NCBI GenBank assembly: GCA_964549445.1
Contig: CAZJVS010000017.1
Location: forward strand, 30,329-94,328
Length of the DNA stretch: 64,000 bases
DNA from: SpSt-539 sp964549445
GTDB taxonomy: Bacteria; Planctomycetota; Phycisphaerae; UBA1845; UTPLA1
Direction: 5' to 3'
The translations under genes and the position numbers were made by a program. Positions within the stretch are counted from its first letter, which is position 1. Each line of letters opens with the position of its first letter. The notes below the pieces were generated by a model. It did no database searches. It was not told the DNA's origin and saw only the letters and a program-made list of their open reading frames with translations. Of the stretch, positions 28,498-37,512 are shown one piece after another.

Positions 28498-31400
28498 TCA
28501 CTTCTTCCCGTGGCACTGCTTGTACTTCTTCCCGCTCCCGCACGGGCACGGGTCGTTCCGCCCCACCCGCGGCTGCTCCCGCCGAATCGTCTCGACCTTC
28601 GGCGGCTCGTCCTTCGACTGTGCCTGCATCGCCGCATTGCGGTCGGTGTTCGCCTGACCGCTGAATCCCAGGTTCGTCGACTCCGCGTGCTGTGCCGCAC
28701 GGATCGTGTACGCACTCCGCGCATGGAAATCGTCATACAGCCGCACGCGGAAGATGATCCCGGTCACTTTCTCCTGGATGTTCTCCATCATCTCCTGGAA
28801 CATCTTGAACCCCTCGCGCTTGTACGCGATCTTGGGGTCCTGCTCCGCGAAGCTCCGCAGTCCGATGGCCTCCTTCAGAAGGTCCATCGCGTGCATGTGA
28901 TCCTTCCACGCCTGGTCGTAGATCTGTAGCAGCACGTACCGTTCGAGCATCGTCAGCTCGTAGCGCATCAGCGCCCGGGCGCTCTTCAGCAGCGCGCCGC
29001 GCAGCGGCTTGCCATCCGAGAAGAGCTGTTCGCTGTAACACGGCCCCAGCCGCGTCTGCGCCCATGCCCGGACATCCTGGCCCGACTGAATCGCCTGATC
29101 GACCTCCGTCTCCAGCTTCCCGTTCGAGAGATACTCCCGATTCAGCTCGAGCAGCGTGTCCGCCAGGTCCTTCACCGGCTTCCCGCGGATCTGCTCGACC
29201 GTCCAGCCGACGTTGAACTTGAAGTTCACCCACTTCACCAGCGCATCGGCCGCGTATGCATTCTCGCCCTGCGCCTGGCCGAGCGTGCGCTCCAGCGCCC
29301 ATTCCACCGGATAGGTCGCCTCCCGCCGGTGGTATTCCGTCCGCACCCGCTCGCGGAGGATGCCGGGCAAGTCCGCCTCCGACGCCGCCTCCAGTTCCGT
29401 TGCGTTGAACTCAATCCCGAACTTCTGCCGTGCCCATTCAACCAGCGAGTCGCGCCGGAATCCCGGCGTCTGGAATTGTTGCAGCGGCGTCAGATCGATC
29501 CCCTCGATCCTCTTCTCAGCCGCCTCCAGTAAGTACGCCTCGACTTCCTCGGGCGACATCTTCTTGAGTTGGTTCTGCGAAACCGTCCCGCCAAACCGCG
29601 CGGCCGCCCACGTCGCCAGCCCCCGAATGTCCCACTGGTCCGACGGCACATCGGCGTCCATGTACTCGCCGACCTGCATCGAAATGTTCGTCCGCGTCTC
29701 GTCGATCGCCGCCTGCCGAACGTCGCGCTCCAGCGATTCCCAGTCGCGATCCACCAGGTTCTTCGGATCGATCTGGCATTCGAGCTTCGTGCGAATCCAG
29801 TCCGCCATGCACTGCGCCGGATACTCCGGCGCAAGATACTTCCGGCAGGCCGTATCAATGCTCTGATCGATCATCTTTGAAATGATCTCGATCAGTTGTT
29901 CGCTCCGGCCGGGCAGCGTCGATTCCAGGATCGTCTGCCGCTGCCGGTAAAACACCTGCCGCTGGTGGTCCATCACCTCGTCGTACTCGAGCAGGTGCTT
30001 TCGAATCGAAAAGTTCCGCTCCTCGACTTTCTTCTGCGCCCGCTCGATGCCCTTCGAGATGCTCTTCGCCTCGATCGACATCCCCTCTTCAAATCCCATC
30101 CGCTCCAGCATCTTGAGCGTCCATTCGCCCATGAACAGCCGTAGCAGGTCATCGCCCAGCGACAGGAAAAATCGGCTCGACCCCGGATCGCCCTGCCGCC
30201 CCGACCGCCCGCGGAGCTGGTTGTCGATCCGTCGCGACTCGTGCCGCTCCGTTCCCACGATGTGTAAACCACACGGCACGCTGATCGGACACACCTTCCG
30301 CCCCAATTCCGGAAAACGCGGGTCCAGCTTCGGCTTCCAGCAATGCGCGCAGCGCGTCCGGGCGTCGTAGTCCGGACAGTGAATGCAGCACTTCGTCCCA
30401 ATGACGCCCGCTTCGCGCCACTTCCACCGCCCGCTCGTATCACCCGCCGGCGGCCCGAGATCGCCCACGCACTTCGGAAAGACGACCCCCTTTCCGAGCT
30501 TGATGTCCGTCCCGCGACCCGCCATGTTCGTCGCAATCGTCACGTTGCCGATCGGATGCTCAAACCGCACTCGCGACGGCTCGTCCTTGCCGGGCGTGTG
30601 CGTATGGCCGGCCTTCGTCACGATCTCCGCCTCGCGCGCATGCTGCTTCGCGTTCAGCACCTCGTGCCCGATCCCGTGCTTCCGCGTCAGCGCCATCGAC
30701 AGCTTCTCGGAATTCTCGACACTGATCGTGCCTACCAGCACCGGCCGCCCATGGCTAAGGTCGCCAATCGCCTCGTCAAATGCCGGCGCCAATCCTTCCG
30801 CCGACCCATCGCCGCCGTTGAACACCGTCAACGCGTTCTCGATCGCCTTCGTGTCCTTACCCTGCTCCGCCACGACCGGCTTGAGCTGCTTCAACGCGGC
30901 TTCCATGACGAACGGATCGGTTGACCGCCCCCGCGAATGAATGTCGTGTATCTCCTCGACGATCGCGTTGTACTTATCCTCAACTGTCTTGTAGATCCGA
31001 TCGTTATGATCCGCCCGGTTCACCGGCCGGTTGGTCGGAATCGCCACAACGTCCAGCTTGTAAATCTTCATGAACTCGTCCGCCTCGGTCATGGCCGTTC
31101 CGGTCATGCCCGCGATGCGGTCATACAGCTTGAAGTAGTTCTGCAGCGTGATCGTCGCCAGCGTCTGCGTCTCTTCTTTGACGCGCACCCCTTCCTTCGC
31201 CTCCACCGCCTGGTGCAATCCGTCCGACCACTGCCGCCCGTACATCAGTCGCCCGGTGAACTCATCGACGATGATGACCTCGCCATCCTTCACGACGTAG
31301 TCGACGTCCTTCTCATACACCACGTGCCCGCGCACCGCATTCTCGATCAGATGCGGCCACTCCATGTTCGCCCCGACATACAGCGACCCCACGCCCAGCT

Positions 31401-32505
31401 GGTCCTGTGCCACGCCGATGCCGTCGTGAGTCAGGTGCACGCTCTTCCGCTCGCGTGCCACGATGAAATACTGCACGTGCTCGATCGTCGCGGCCTCGTC
31501 CTCCGTCAACCACAGCGGATCGGCCTTGAACTTCTTCATGGCCCCCTCGAACTTCGGCTGGCTCGACAAATGCTCCGGCGGCTTGTCGCCCCAACCGCGA
31601 ATCCGCTGCGCTGTCTCGTTGCTCGCTGCCGTCTGCCGCTGAATGACGACCCGCGCCACCTGGTCCGCCGTGCGATACCGCGTGACGTCGTCGTCCGCCG
31701 GCCCCGAGATAATCAGCGGCGTCCGCGCCTCGTCGATCAGAATGCTGTCCACTTCATCGACAATCGCGAAGTTCAGCGGCCCCTGGCACTGATCCTCGAG
31801 GTTCACCTTCATGTTGTCGCGCAGGTAATCGAAGCCGAACTCGTTGTTCGTGCCGTAGGTGACATTGCAGGCATACGCCTTGCGCCGAATCCCCTCGTGC
31901 CCGCCCGGATCAACCTGCGACTGGATGAACCCGACCGTATACCCCAGCAACTCGAAAATCGGCTGCGCAAACTTCGCGTCGCGCTGCACGAGATAATCGT
32001 TCACCGTAACGACGTGAACTTTCTTCCCTTGCAACACCTTCAGAAACGTGGGCAGGTAACAGACGATGGTCTTTCCCTCGCCCGTTTTCATTTCCGCGAC
32101 CTTGCCCTCATACAGCACCTGCCCGCCGATCACCTGGCAGTCGAAATGCCGGTGATCCTTCGCCCGCCGCGACGCCTCGCGAATAAGCGCGAACGCCTCC
32201 GGCAACGCCGCCTCCACCGCCTCGCCAACGGCCAGCCGCTGCGTCAGCTTCGCCGCCCGCTCGCGCAGATCGGCGCTCAACTCGACCCGGATCGCCTGCA
32301 ACTGCGTCGCCCGCTCCTCCTCCGGCAGGTCGGCCGCCACGGCCGCCGCCCGCGGCCCAAACTCCGCGTCGTAACGCCCGCGAATGTCCGGTTCGAGCGA
32401 CGTCACAAAGTCCGCCTGACGCCCGTACCGCTTCAGCAGCCGGTCATTGCGGGAACCAAAGACCTTGCGAAACAGGTAACCAACGAGTTCGAGTGGATTG
32501 ATCAT
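28498..32505 (-). CDS. secA: preprotein translocase ATPase SecA (long form)
   Basis: Motor ATPase that drives unfolded preproteins through SecYEG. 1335 aa, against about 900 in E. coli. Seen in order: Walker A KTGEGKTI, TVNDYLVQRDAKF, GTNNEFGFDYLRDNM, Walker B VDEVDSILIDEA, VDYVVKDGEVIIVDEFTGR, GMTGTAMTEADEF, TNMAGRGTDIKLG, and GTERHESRRIDNQLRGRSGRQGDPG. Two additions: a Cys-rich insertion (about nt 30265-30480) between the last two motifs, with several CxxC-type pairs, and about 250 extra residues before the C-terminal SEC-C zinc motif RNDPCPCGSGKKYKQCH that binds SecB or ribosome. Long SecA is usual in planctomycetes. Confidence 0.98.
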   Translation of the reverse strand: MINPLELVGYLFRKVFGSRNDRLLKRYGRQADFVTSLEPDIRGRYDAEFGPRAAAVAADLPEEERATQLQAIRVELSADLRERAAKLTQRLAVGEAVEAALPEAFALIREASRRAKDHRHFDCQVIGGQVLYEGKVAEMKTGEGKTIVCYLPTFLKVLQGKKVHVVTVNDYLVQRDAKFAQPIFELLGYTVGFIQSQVDPGGHEGIRRKAYACNVTYGTNNEFGFDYLRDNMKVNLEDQCQGPLNFAIVDEVDSILIDEARTPLIISGPADDDVTRYRTADQVARVVIQRQTAASNETAQRIRGWGDKPPEHLSSQPKFEGAMKKFKADPLWLTEDEAATIEHVQYFIVARERKSVHLTHDGIGVAQDQLGVGSLYVGANMEWPHLIENAVRGHVVYEKDVDYVVKDGEVIIVDEFTGRLMYGRQWSDGLHQAVEAKEGVRVKEETQTLATITLQNYFKLYDRIAGMTGTAMTEADEFMKIYKLDVVAIPTNRPVNRADHNDRIYKTVEDKYNAIVEEIHDIHSRGRSTDPFVMEAALKQLKPVVAEQGKDTKAIENALTVFNGGDGSAEGLAPAFDEAIGDLSHGRPVLVGTISVENSEKLSMALTRKHGIGHEVLNAKQHAREAEIVTKAGHTHTPGKDEPSRVRFEHPIGNVTIATNMAGRGTDIKLGKGVVFPKCVGDLGPPAGDTSGRWKWREAGVIGTKCCIHCPDYDARTRCAHCWKPKLDPRFPELGRKVCPISVPCGLHIVGTERHESRRIDNQLRGRSGRQGDPGSSRFFLSLGDDLLRLFMGEWTLKMLERMGFEEGMSIEAKSISKGIERAQKKVEERNFSIRKHLLEYDEVMDHQRQVFYRQRQTILESTLPGRSEQLIEIISKMIDQSIDTACRKYLAPEYPAQCMADWIRTKLECQIDPKNLVDRDWESLERDVRQAAIDETRTNISMQVGEYMDADVPSDQWDIRGLATWAAARFGGTVSQNQLKKMSPEEVEAYLLEAAEKRIEGIDLTPLQQFQTPGFRRDSLVEWARQKFGIEFNATELEAASEADLPGILRERVRTEYHRREATYPVEWALERTLGQAQGENAYAADALVKWVNFKFNVGWTVEQIRGKPVKDLADTLLELNREYLSNGKLETEVDQAIQSGQDVRAWAQTRLGPCYSEQLFSDGKPLRGALLKSARALMRYELTMLERYVLLQIYDQAWKDHMHAMDLLKEAIGLRSFAEQDPKIAYKREGFKMFQEMMENIQEKVTGIIFRVRLYDDFHARSAYTIRAAQHAESTNLGFSGQANTDRNAAMQAQSKDEPPKVETIRREQPRVGRNDPCPCGSGKKYKQCHGKK

Positions 32506-33043
32506 GGGGATAGCTTCAAAAAGGCGACCGTATGCGGAATTCGAATCAGTCAGAACGAAAAAGTGACCGGTACAGGAGAAAGTTAAGTTTGGCGTCTCGG
32601 CCGCTTACGGGCCGCAGCGTCCGCCGCGTCGGAATGACCCGACAAACCGCCGGCGCGACATTGCATCGACGCCGTTCAATCGAACAAACCCGGCCCGACG
32701 CTCCGCAAGCCGCGTCGCAACGAGCGGCCGTCCGCAGCGCAGTGCCGCCACCATCGCCACCAGCCCGCCGGACAGCGCCGACAGGACCGTCGCAACCTCG
32801 ACCGTGCGGTGCAAACTCCGACAAAAGACGCCCTGACGTGTAGCATCGATCCGTGCAGCCCCATCGCTGAACGCCGCCGCGACCGTCACCCCCGCCACCA
32901 GCAGCGCCAATGCCGGCGCACACCCGCGACGCCCGCCGGGGCTCATTGTCGAACTCGTTCTATCGACTGCGTTAGGCACGACAGGAGTCTATCGGCCGTG
33001 ATACGATCCGACAACAAACAACACCACAGAAGGAGCTTTCACC
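32506..33043. other. 538-bp region between secA and ridA
   Basis: Divergent spacer that should contain the promoters of secA (minus) and ridA (plus); no strong consensus promoter was identified. A minus-strand open frame (32605-32979) is listed separately with low confidence. GC-rich, no repeats or structured RNA noticed; AGAAGGAG shortly before the ATG at 33044 is the ridA ribosome-binding site. Confidence 0.45.
32605..32979 (-). CDS. possible small membrane protein (doubtful)
   Basis: A 124-aa open frame on the secA strand, 100 bp upstream of it. Two hydrophobic stretches (ALALLVAGVTVAAAF and VATVLSALSGGLVAMVAAL) would make a two-span protein. Against it: codons end mostly in G rather than the C preferred by neighbours, no strong SD, and no recognisable family. 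Listed because it is the best candidate in this gap. Confidence 0.25.
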   Translation of the reverse strand: MPNAVDRTSSTMSPGGRRGCAPALALLVAGVTVAAAFSDGAARIDATRQGVFCRSLHRTVEVATVLSALSGGLVAMVAALRCGRPLVATRLAERRAGFVRLNGVDAMSRRRFVGSFRRGGRCGP

Positions 33044-33475
33044 ATGTCATCCCCCACGCCGCCCCTCCCCCCGCTCACCGTCCACGAATCCGCCGGCCGC
33101 CAGCGTGTCTCATCCAGCGCGCCCTGGGAAGCCAAGGTCGGCTACAGCCGCGCCGTCCGCGTCGGCAGTCAGATCTTCGTCACCGGCACAGTCGGCCGCT
33201 TCCCCGACGGCCGCTACCCGCCCGCCGCCGCCGACCAGGCCCGCCAGGCCCTGCGCATCATCGAGGCCTCGCTCATCGCGCTTGGCGCCAAGCTCACTGA
33301 CGTCGTCCGCACCCGCATCTTCGTCACCGACATCTCGAAGTGGCAGCAGATCGGCGCCGCCCACGCCGAGTTCTTCGCCGCCATCCGCCCCGCCACCACC
33401 ATGGTCCAGGTCGCCAAGCTCATCGACGACGAAGCGATCATCGAAATCGAGGCCGACGCCGTCATTGTGCCTTAG
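33044..33475 (+). CDS. RidA/YjgF-family enamine deaminase homologue
   Basis: 143 aa. The Rid fold is visible in VGSQIFVTGTVG, DQARQALRIIEASLIALGAKLTDVVRTRIFVTDI, HAEFFAAIRPATTMVQVAKLIDDEAIIEIEADAV. RidA hydrolyses reactive enamines/imines from PLP enzymes. The tail has ATTMV and IEIEA but not the strict archetypal RidA arginine pattern, so it may be a Rid subgroup without deaminase activity. A strong AGGAG ribosome-binding site precedes the ATG. Convergent with the copper oxidase gene (6 bp between stops). Confidence 0.9.
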   Translation: MSSPTPPLPPLTVHESAGRQRVSSSAPWEAKVGYSRAVRVGSQIFVTGTVGRFPDGRYPPAAADQARQALRIIEASLIALGAKLTDVVRTRIFVTDISKWQQIGAAHAEFFAAIRPATTMVQVAKLIDDEAIIEIEADAVIVP

Positions 33476-33481
33476 CCCCGC

Positions 33482-34903
33482 TCACTTCCGCTCAACCAGC
33501 TTCATTCCACATTTCGGACAAACCCCCGCCAGATCCGACAGCACCTCCGGATGCATCGGACACGTATACATCACATGCTCGCGTGCCGTCCGCGCCGTCG
33601 CCCCGACGTCAATCCCATCCGTCCTCAAATCCGCCGCGCTCGCCACATCAGCAACCGTCCCCTTCGGATTGTCGTACCACCCCGGATCCTCATAACTCGT
33701 AATCCCCTCGCGAACTTTCAGAATCGTAAACATACCGCCCATCGTGATCACGCCGAACTGCCCCTGCCCGCCGAGCATCGGAATGCTGTTCTTCGGAACC
33801 GGCATCTTCATGTCGCTCATCGCCCCCATCCCGTCCTGCCCCATCGACATGTAATGCGGAAGCAAGCTCCGCACCTGCCGATCCACCGCCTCCGTCTTCA
33901 CCCCGATCATGTTGGGCATCCCGTGCCCCATCTGGTTCATCACGTGGTGCGTCATGTGGCAGTGCATCGCCCAGTCCCCCGGCGCATCGGCTGTGAACTC
34001 AACCGTCTTCGTACTGCCCGTCGGCACGAGCACTGTCGTCTCCACCTGCCACGCCGACTCCGGTATTTGCCCGCCGTCCGTCTCCGTCAGATGAAATCGG
34101 TAACCATGCAGGTGAATCGGATGATGATCCATCGCGCTGAGGTTTCCGAACCGCAGCCGCACCCGATCCCCCCGCTTCACGACCAGCGGCGCCGTCCCCG
34201 GAAACGCCCGCGCATTCATCGTCAAGACATTGAAGTCCCCCATCTCCGACGGATTCGGCCGCGACGTCCCCGGAACGATGCTCCACTCGCCCAGCATGAT
34301 CGCGAAGTCCCGATCCGGCGGCGGCCGTGCCGGCCGGCGCGGATGCACAACGATCATCCCCATCAGGCCGAGCGCCATCTGCGTCATCTCATCGTGATGA
34401 GGGTGGTACATGTAAGTGCCGTGCTGGTGCAGCGTGAACTCGTACTTGAACGTTTCACCGGGATCGATCGGCCGTTGGTTCAGCCCGGCCACCCCGTCCA
34501 TCCCGTTCGGCAGAAAGATGCCGTGCCAGTGCACGCTCGTCGGCTCCGGCAGCCGGTTCGTCACGTAAATGCGTAGCTGGTCCCCCTCGACCGCTTCGAT
34601 CGTCGGCCCATGCACACGGCCGTTGTACCCCCAGCACTGCCCGACCAACCCTGGCGCAAACTCGTGCAGCACCGGCTCCGCGATCAGGTGAAACACCTTC
34701 ACCCCGCCGACGTCGCGCCATGGCAGCGCAATCCCGTTCGGCGTCACGACCGGCCGATAGCCCCCGTCACCCGTCGGCTGGCCCGCCGATTCAGCTTGCT
34801 GCGCCTGAGACGCCGCCGCGGCGCTCGCCCGCAACGCGCTGCCCGCCAGCGCTGCCGCCCCGGACACCAGAACCGTCCGCCGACTCGGTCGAAACTCTGA
34901 CAT
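33482..34903 (-). CDS. multicopper oxidase with C-terminal heavy-metal-binding domain
   Basis: 473 aa. A Tat-type leader (PSRRTVLVSGAAALAG) is followed by cupredoxin domains. Copper ligands are visible in HWHGIFLPNG, MYHPHHDEM, HPIHLHGYRFH and MHCHMTHHVMNQMGHGM, the last combining type 1 and trinuclear site ligands with a Met-rich patch. The C-terminus adds a small metal-binding domain, YTCPMHPEV followed by CPKCGMKLVE, as found on copper-handling proteins. Likely oxidises Cu(I) in the periplasm. It begins inside the stop of the upstream TolC-like gene (ATGA), so the two are translationally coupled. Confidence 0.94.
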   Translation of the reverse strand: MSEFRPSRRTVLVSGAAALAGSALRASAAAASQAQQAESAGQPTGDGGYRPVVTPNGIALPWRDVGGVKVFHLIAEPVLHEFAPGLVGQCWGYNGRVHGPTIEAVEGDQLRIYVTNRLPEPTSVHWHGIFLPNGMDGVAGLNQRPIDPGETFKYEFTLHQHGTYMYHPHHDEMTQMALGLMGMIVVHPRRPARPPPDRDFAIMLGEWSIVPGTSRPNPSEMGDFNVLTMNARAFPGTAPLVVKRGDRVRLRFGNLSAMDHHPIHLHGYRFHLTETDGGQIPESAWQVETTVLVPTGSTKTVEFTADAPGDWAMHCHMTHHVMNQMGHGMPNMIGVKTEAVDRQVRSLLPHYMSMGQDGMGAMSDMKMPVPKNSIPMLGGQGQFGVITMGGMFTILKVREGITSYEDPGWYDNPKGTVADVASAADLRTDGIDVGATARTAREHVMYTCPMHPEVLSDLAGVCPKCGMKLVERK

Positions 34904-36381
34904 CAGCCACCTCCATGCGCCTGTGCGACGGACTCCGCAGGCCGCGTAGTCGGCATCGTCCCGTCCGCCGCCAGCCGCCCGCCGATCGTCCGCTCAACCT
35001 CGCTCCGCGCCACCCAGTAGTCGCGCCGCGCCTCGATCGACTGCCGCCCCGCCTCGATCTCCTGCTGCTTCGCCATGATCAGTTGGAAAGCGCTCGCGAA
35101 CATGCCGTTGTATCGCCGCTGCGTCTCCTCGGTAATCTCATGTCGCAGCGGCACGATTGTCCGCGTGCACCGCTCCGACCGGCTCCGCGCCGCCAGCATC
35201 TTCGCCGCCGCCGCCCGCGTCCGAGCCCGAACTCGGGCGTCGATCGCCCGATACCGCTGCTGTGCCGCCCGCAGCTCCGCGGCCGCACGCATCGCCGCCG
35301 CGCTGCCCGGATCGAAAATCGGAATCGGAAGCGAGAATGTCGGCCCGTATCCCCACGTCCCGCCCGGATTCGCCTGTGTCGTGAAGCCCCCATTCGCATC
35401 GCCAAACACCGCCGCTGGCCGCGCCAATTCGGCCCGCGCCGCCGCCGATTCCACCGCCCGCCGCGCCGCCTCCATCTCGAGACTCTGCTCGACTGCCCGT
35501 GCTTCGAGTCCGTCGACCCGCGCCTCGGCCGCCGGCAACTCCGGCAACCGGCCAGCCGCCTTCCAGCCCGTATCGGCCCCCGCCAGCCCCATCAGCTCGT
35601 TGACTCGCTCGCGCGCCTCGATCGCCGCTGCCTCACTCGCCGTCACTTCAAGCTCTGCCTGCTCGAAAAACGCCCGCTCGCTGCTCAGGTCAAGGTCGGT
35701 CATGTTCCCCGCGGCATGAATTTGCTTCGCCAGTTCCCACGATGATTCCGTGGCCGACGCGATCGTCCGCCGCATCTCCAGCGTCTGCTCCGCCGCCTGG
35801 TAACGGTAGAACGCGCAGCAGACATCCGTGGTCATGTCGATGACCGCCCCGCACACCCGCGCCTTGCTCGCCTCAAACGTCGCCGCCGCCGCCCGCTTCT
35901 TCAACGGAACCAGAAAGATGTCGATGAAGTTCTGCGTCAGACTCAGCTCAAAGTTCCCGCCATCCCCGAAGAACCACAATTCCCCCACGAACGCCGGATT
36001 TCGCAGCAATCCCGCCTGAACGAGGTCGGCCTGCGCGACCCCCAGTTCCTCGTACTTCGCCTGCATGTCGCGGTTGTTCAGCAGCGCGATCTGCGCCGCG
36101 CGCTCGGCGTCCAGCTCGTGCTGCAGCAGCCCGCGAACCGCCGCGTCGGCCTCCGCGTCTTCAGCCGACCCGCGGTTCCACACCACCCGCTGCCCCGTCC
36201 GTTCGAGCACCTGCTTCTGAACCGCGTCAAACCCATTGCCGCCCCGCCCCCCGCTGCACCCGCCCGCCGCTAAACAGATCGCGGCGCACGCCGAACACGG
36301 CAGAGCGAGGTTCAATCGCGGCAAACAGATAGTTATTGAGAAGTGGCGGATGACGAATCGAGTCACATTCGCTGTCGTCAT
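34903..36381 (-). CDS. TolC/CusC-family outer membrane efflux factor
   Basis: About 492 aa from ATG 36381 (a GTG at 36438 is the alternative). The leader ends CLAAGGC, a weak lipoprotein-like site. The protein then shows the long Ala/Glu/Arg-rich helices and internal repeat of outer membrane efflux factors: LLNNRDMQAKYEELGVAQADLVQAGLLRNP, and later FSLPIPIFDPG, the hallmark strand of TolC-like channels. Coupled by ATGA overlap to the copper oxidase and preceded by a small lipoprotein gene. Copper export is inferred from context; no inner-membrane RND pump is in the cluster. Confidence 0.9.
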   Translation of the reverse strand: MTTANVTRFVIRHFSITICLPRLNLALPCSACAAICLAAGGCSGGRGGNGFDAVQKQVLERTGQRVVWNRGSAEDAEADAAVRGLLQHELDAERAAQIALLNNRDMQAKYEELGVAQADLVQAGLLRNPAFVGELWFFGDGGNFELSLTQNFIDIFLVPLKKRAAAATFEASKARVCGAVIDMTTDVCCAFYRYQAAEQTLEMRRTIASATESSWELAKQIHAAGNMTDLDLSSERAFFEQAELEVTASEAAAIEARERVNELMGLAGADTGWKAAGRLPELPAAEARVDGLEARAVEQSLEMEAARRAVESAAARAELARPAAVFGDANGGFTTQANPGGTWGYGPTFSLPIPIFDPGSAAAMRAAAELRAAQQRYRAIDARVRARTRAAAAKMLAARSRSERCTRTIVPLRHEITEETQRRYNGMFASAFQLIMAKQQEIEAGRQSIEARRDYWVARSEVERTIGGRLAADGTMPTTRPAESVAQAHGGG

Positions 36382-36470
36382 AGATCGGGCGTTGTTGTCC
36401 CCGATCCGACCCCGGCTTGCAATCCACATTCCGGGCACCGCTCCGGCGATGCCCGCAAGTCATATCCAAG

Positions 36471-36608
36471 TCAATCCTTCTCCGAGTCCAGCACCCGCTG
36501 ATGCTCATTCAATTGCTTTCGATCATTAGTGCACCCCGGCCCCGCTACGACGATCAACGCGACCACCATCGCCGCCACCCAAACCGACCAGCGCCGCCCA
36601 GCTACCAT
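36471..36608 (-). CDS. 45-aa lipoprotein
   Basis: ATG 36608 has GGAGG seven bases upstream, a strong ribosome-binding site. The product has a basic start (MVAGRRW), a hydrophobic stretch (VAAMVVALIVV) and a lipobox-like AGPGC, then a charged 20-residue tail (TNDRKQLNEHQRVLDSEKD). First gene of the copper unit, 33 bp before the GTG alternative of the TolC-like gene. No family recognised. Confidence 0.6.
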   Translation of the reverse strand: MVAGRRWSVWVAAMVVALIVVAGPGCTNDRKQLNEHQRVLDSEKD

Positions 36609-36724
36609 AGACTCGCCTCCGAGTTGCCGCGTCCCCGCGCGCATTCTATCCACTCCCGCAACTTGTGACCGCCACTTCCTTCCGCCAGAATCCGCCCTCG
36701 TCAAGGCCGACACAGGAACCCACG

Positions 36725-37429
36725 GTGTCCACCCCCGCCGCCATCCCCCTCAAGCGCCCCAGCGGAAAGTACGTTTACCTCCTCACCGCCCTGCTGCTGC
36801 TCTTCATCGCCTCCCCCCTCGCCGAAGACTACGGTGTCGGTTACGCCGTCCTCGACGTCGCCAGCACCGTCATCCTCCTCGCCACGATTTACGCGATCAG
36901 CCGCGAGCGACGCCCCCTCTACTTCGCCCTCCCGCTCGCCGCCGTCACGCTCCTCGCCAACTGGATCGGCTACGCCTACCACGACCGCCGCATCTACATC
37001 GTCGCCGCCGCCGCCTACTCCATTTTCTTCATGTTCGCCGCCGGCCTGATCATCCGCGGCATCCTCCGGGAAAAGCGCGTCACCTGGGACGTCGTCCTCG
37101 GTGGCGCATCCGGCTATCTGCTCATCGGCCTCACCTGGGCCAACCTCTACACCCTGATCGGCCTCATCCACCCCAATGCCTTCGCCGGCATCCACGCATC
37201 GACGACGCAACCCGCAATCACCCCCGCCGCCTTCGACCGCGACACCGACCTCATCTACTTCAGCTTCACCACCCTCACCACCCTCGGCTACGGCGACGTC
37301 ATGCCCGTCGCCCACCTCGCGCGACACATGGCGGCCCTCGAGGGCATCCTCGGCCAGTTCTACCTCGCCGTCTTCGTCGCCCGCCTCGTCGGCCTCCACA
37401 TCATGCACTCATCCAGAGGATCCGACTGA
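36725..37429 (+). CDS. potassium-type ion channel (pore TTLGYGD)
   Basis: 234 aa from GTG 36725, chosen because AGGAA precedes it; a GTG at 36665 would add 20 residues. About six membrane spans; the selectivity filter FSFTTLTTLGYGDVMP lies between the last two, as in K+ channels. An insertion with Pro/Thr lies in the outer loop before the pore. No cytoplasmic ligand-binding domain is attached. Divergent from the copper genes, convergent with the arsenic operon. Confidence 0.9.
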   Translation: MSTPAAIPLKRPSGKYVYLLTALLLLFIASPLAEDYGVGYAVLDVASTVILLATIYAISRERRPLYFALPLAAVTLLANWIGYAYHDRRIYIVAAAAYSIFFMFAAGLIIRGILREKRVTWDVVLGGASGYLLIGLTWANLYTLIGLIHPNAFAGIHASTTQPAITPAAFDRDTDLIYFSFTTLTTLGYGDVMPVAHLARHMAALEGILGQFYLAVFVARLVGLHIMHSSRGSD

Positions 37430-37430
37430 A

Positions 37431-37456
37431 GTAGCGGCCGGCGCCCCCGCCGGCCG
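37431..37456. repeat. short GC-rich hairpin repeat, copy 1
   Basis: GTAGCGGCCGGCGCCC followed by CGCCGGCCG, just after the ion channel stop. A second version (GTAGCGGCCGGTGCCC then CGTCGGCCG) lies at 42866-42891 upstream of mnmE. Both form a hairpin and look like one interspersed element; copy number elsewhere in the genome is unknown. Confidence 0.5.
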
Positions 37457-37512
37457 ACGAACACTCGGTGCGTTCCGTTCAGCTCCTTCCGAGTCGGTAT
37501 TCAATCCCCTCG

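Noticed and set aside
23357..28590. Integrative element attached at tRNA-Glu
   Set aside because: No integrase, no duplicated tRNA 3' end and no phage genes. Only the secA tail is duplicated, so the insertion idea is kept as a finding, not an annotated element.
30937..32586. About 550-codon plus-strand open frame opposite secA
   Set aside because: Antisense shadow of secA; basic His/Arg-rich composition, no domain.
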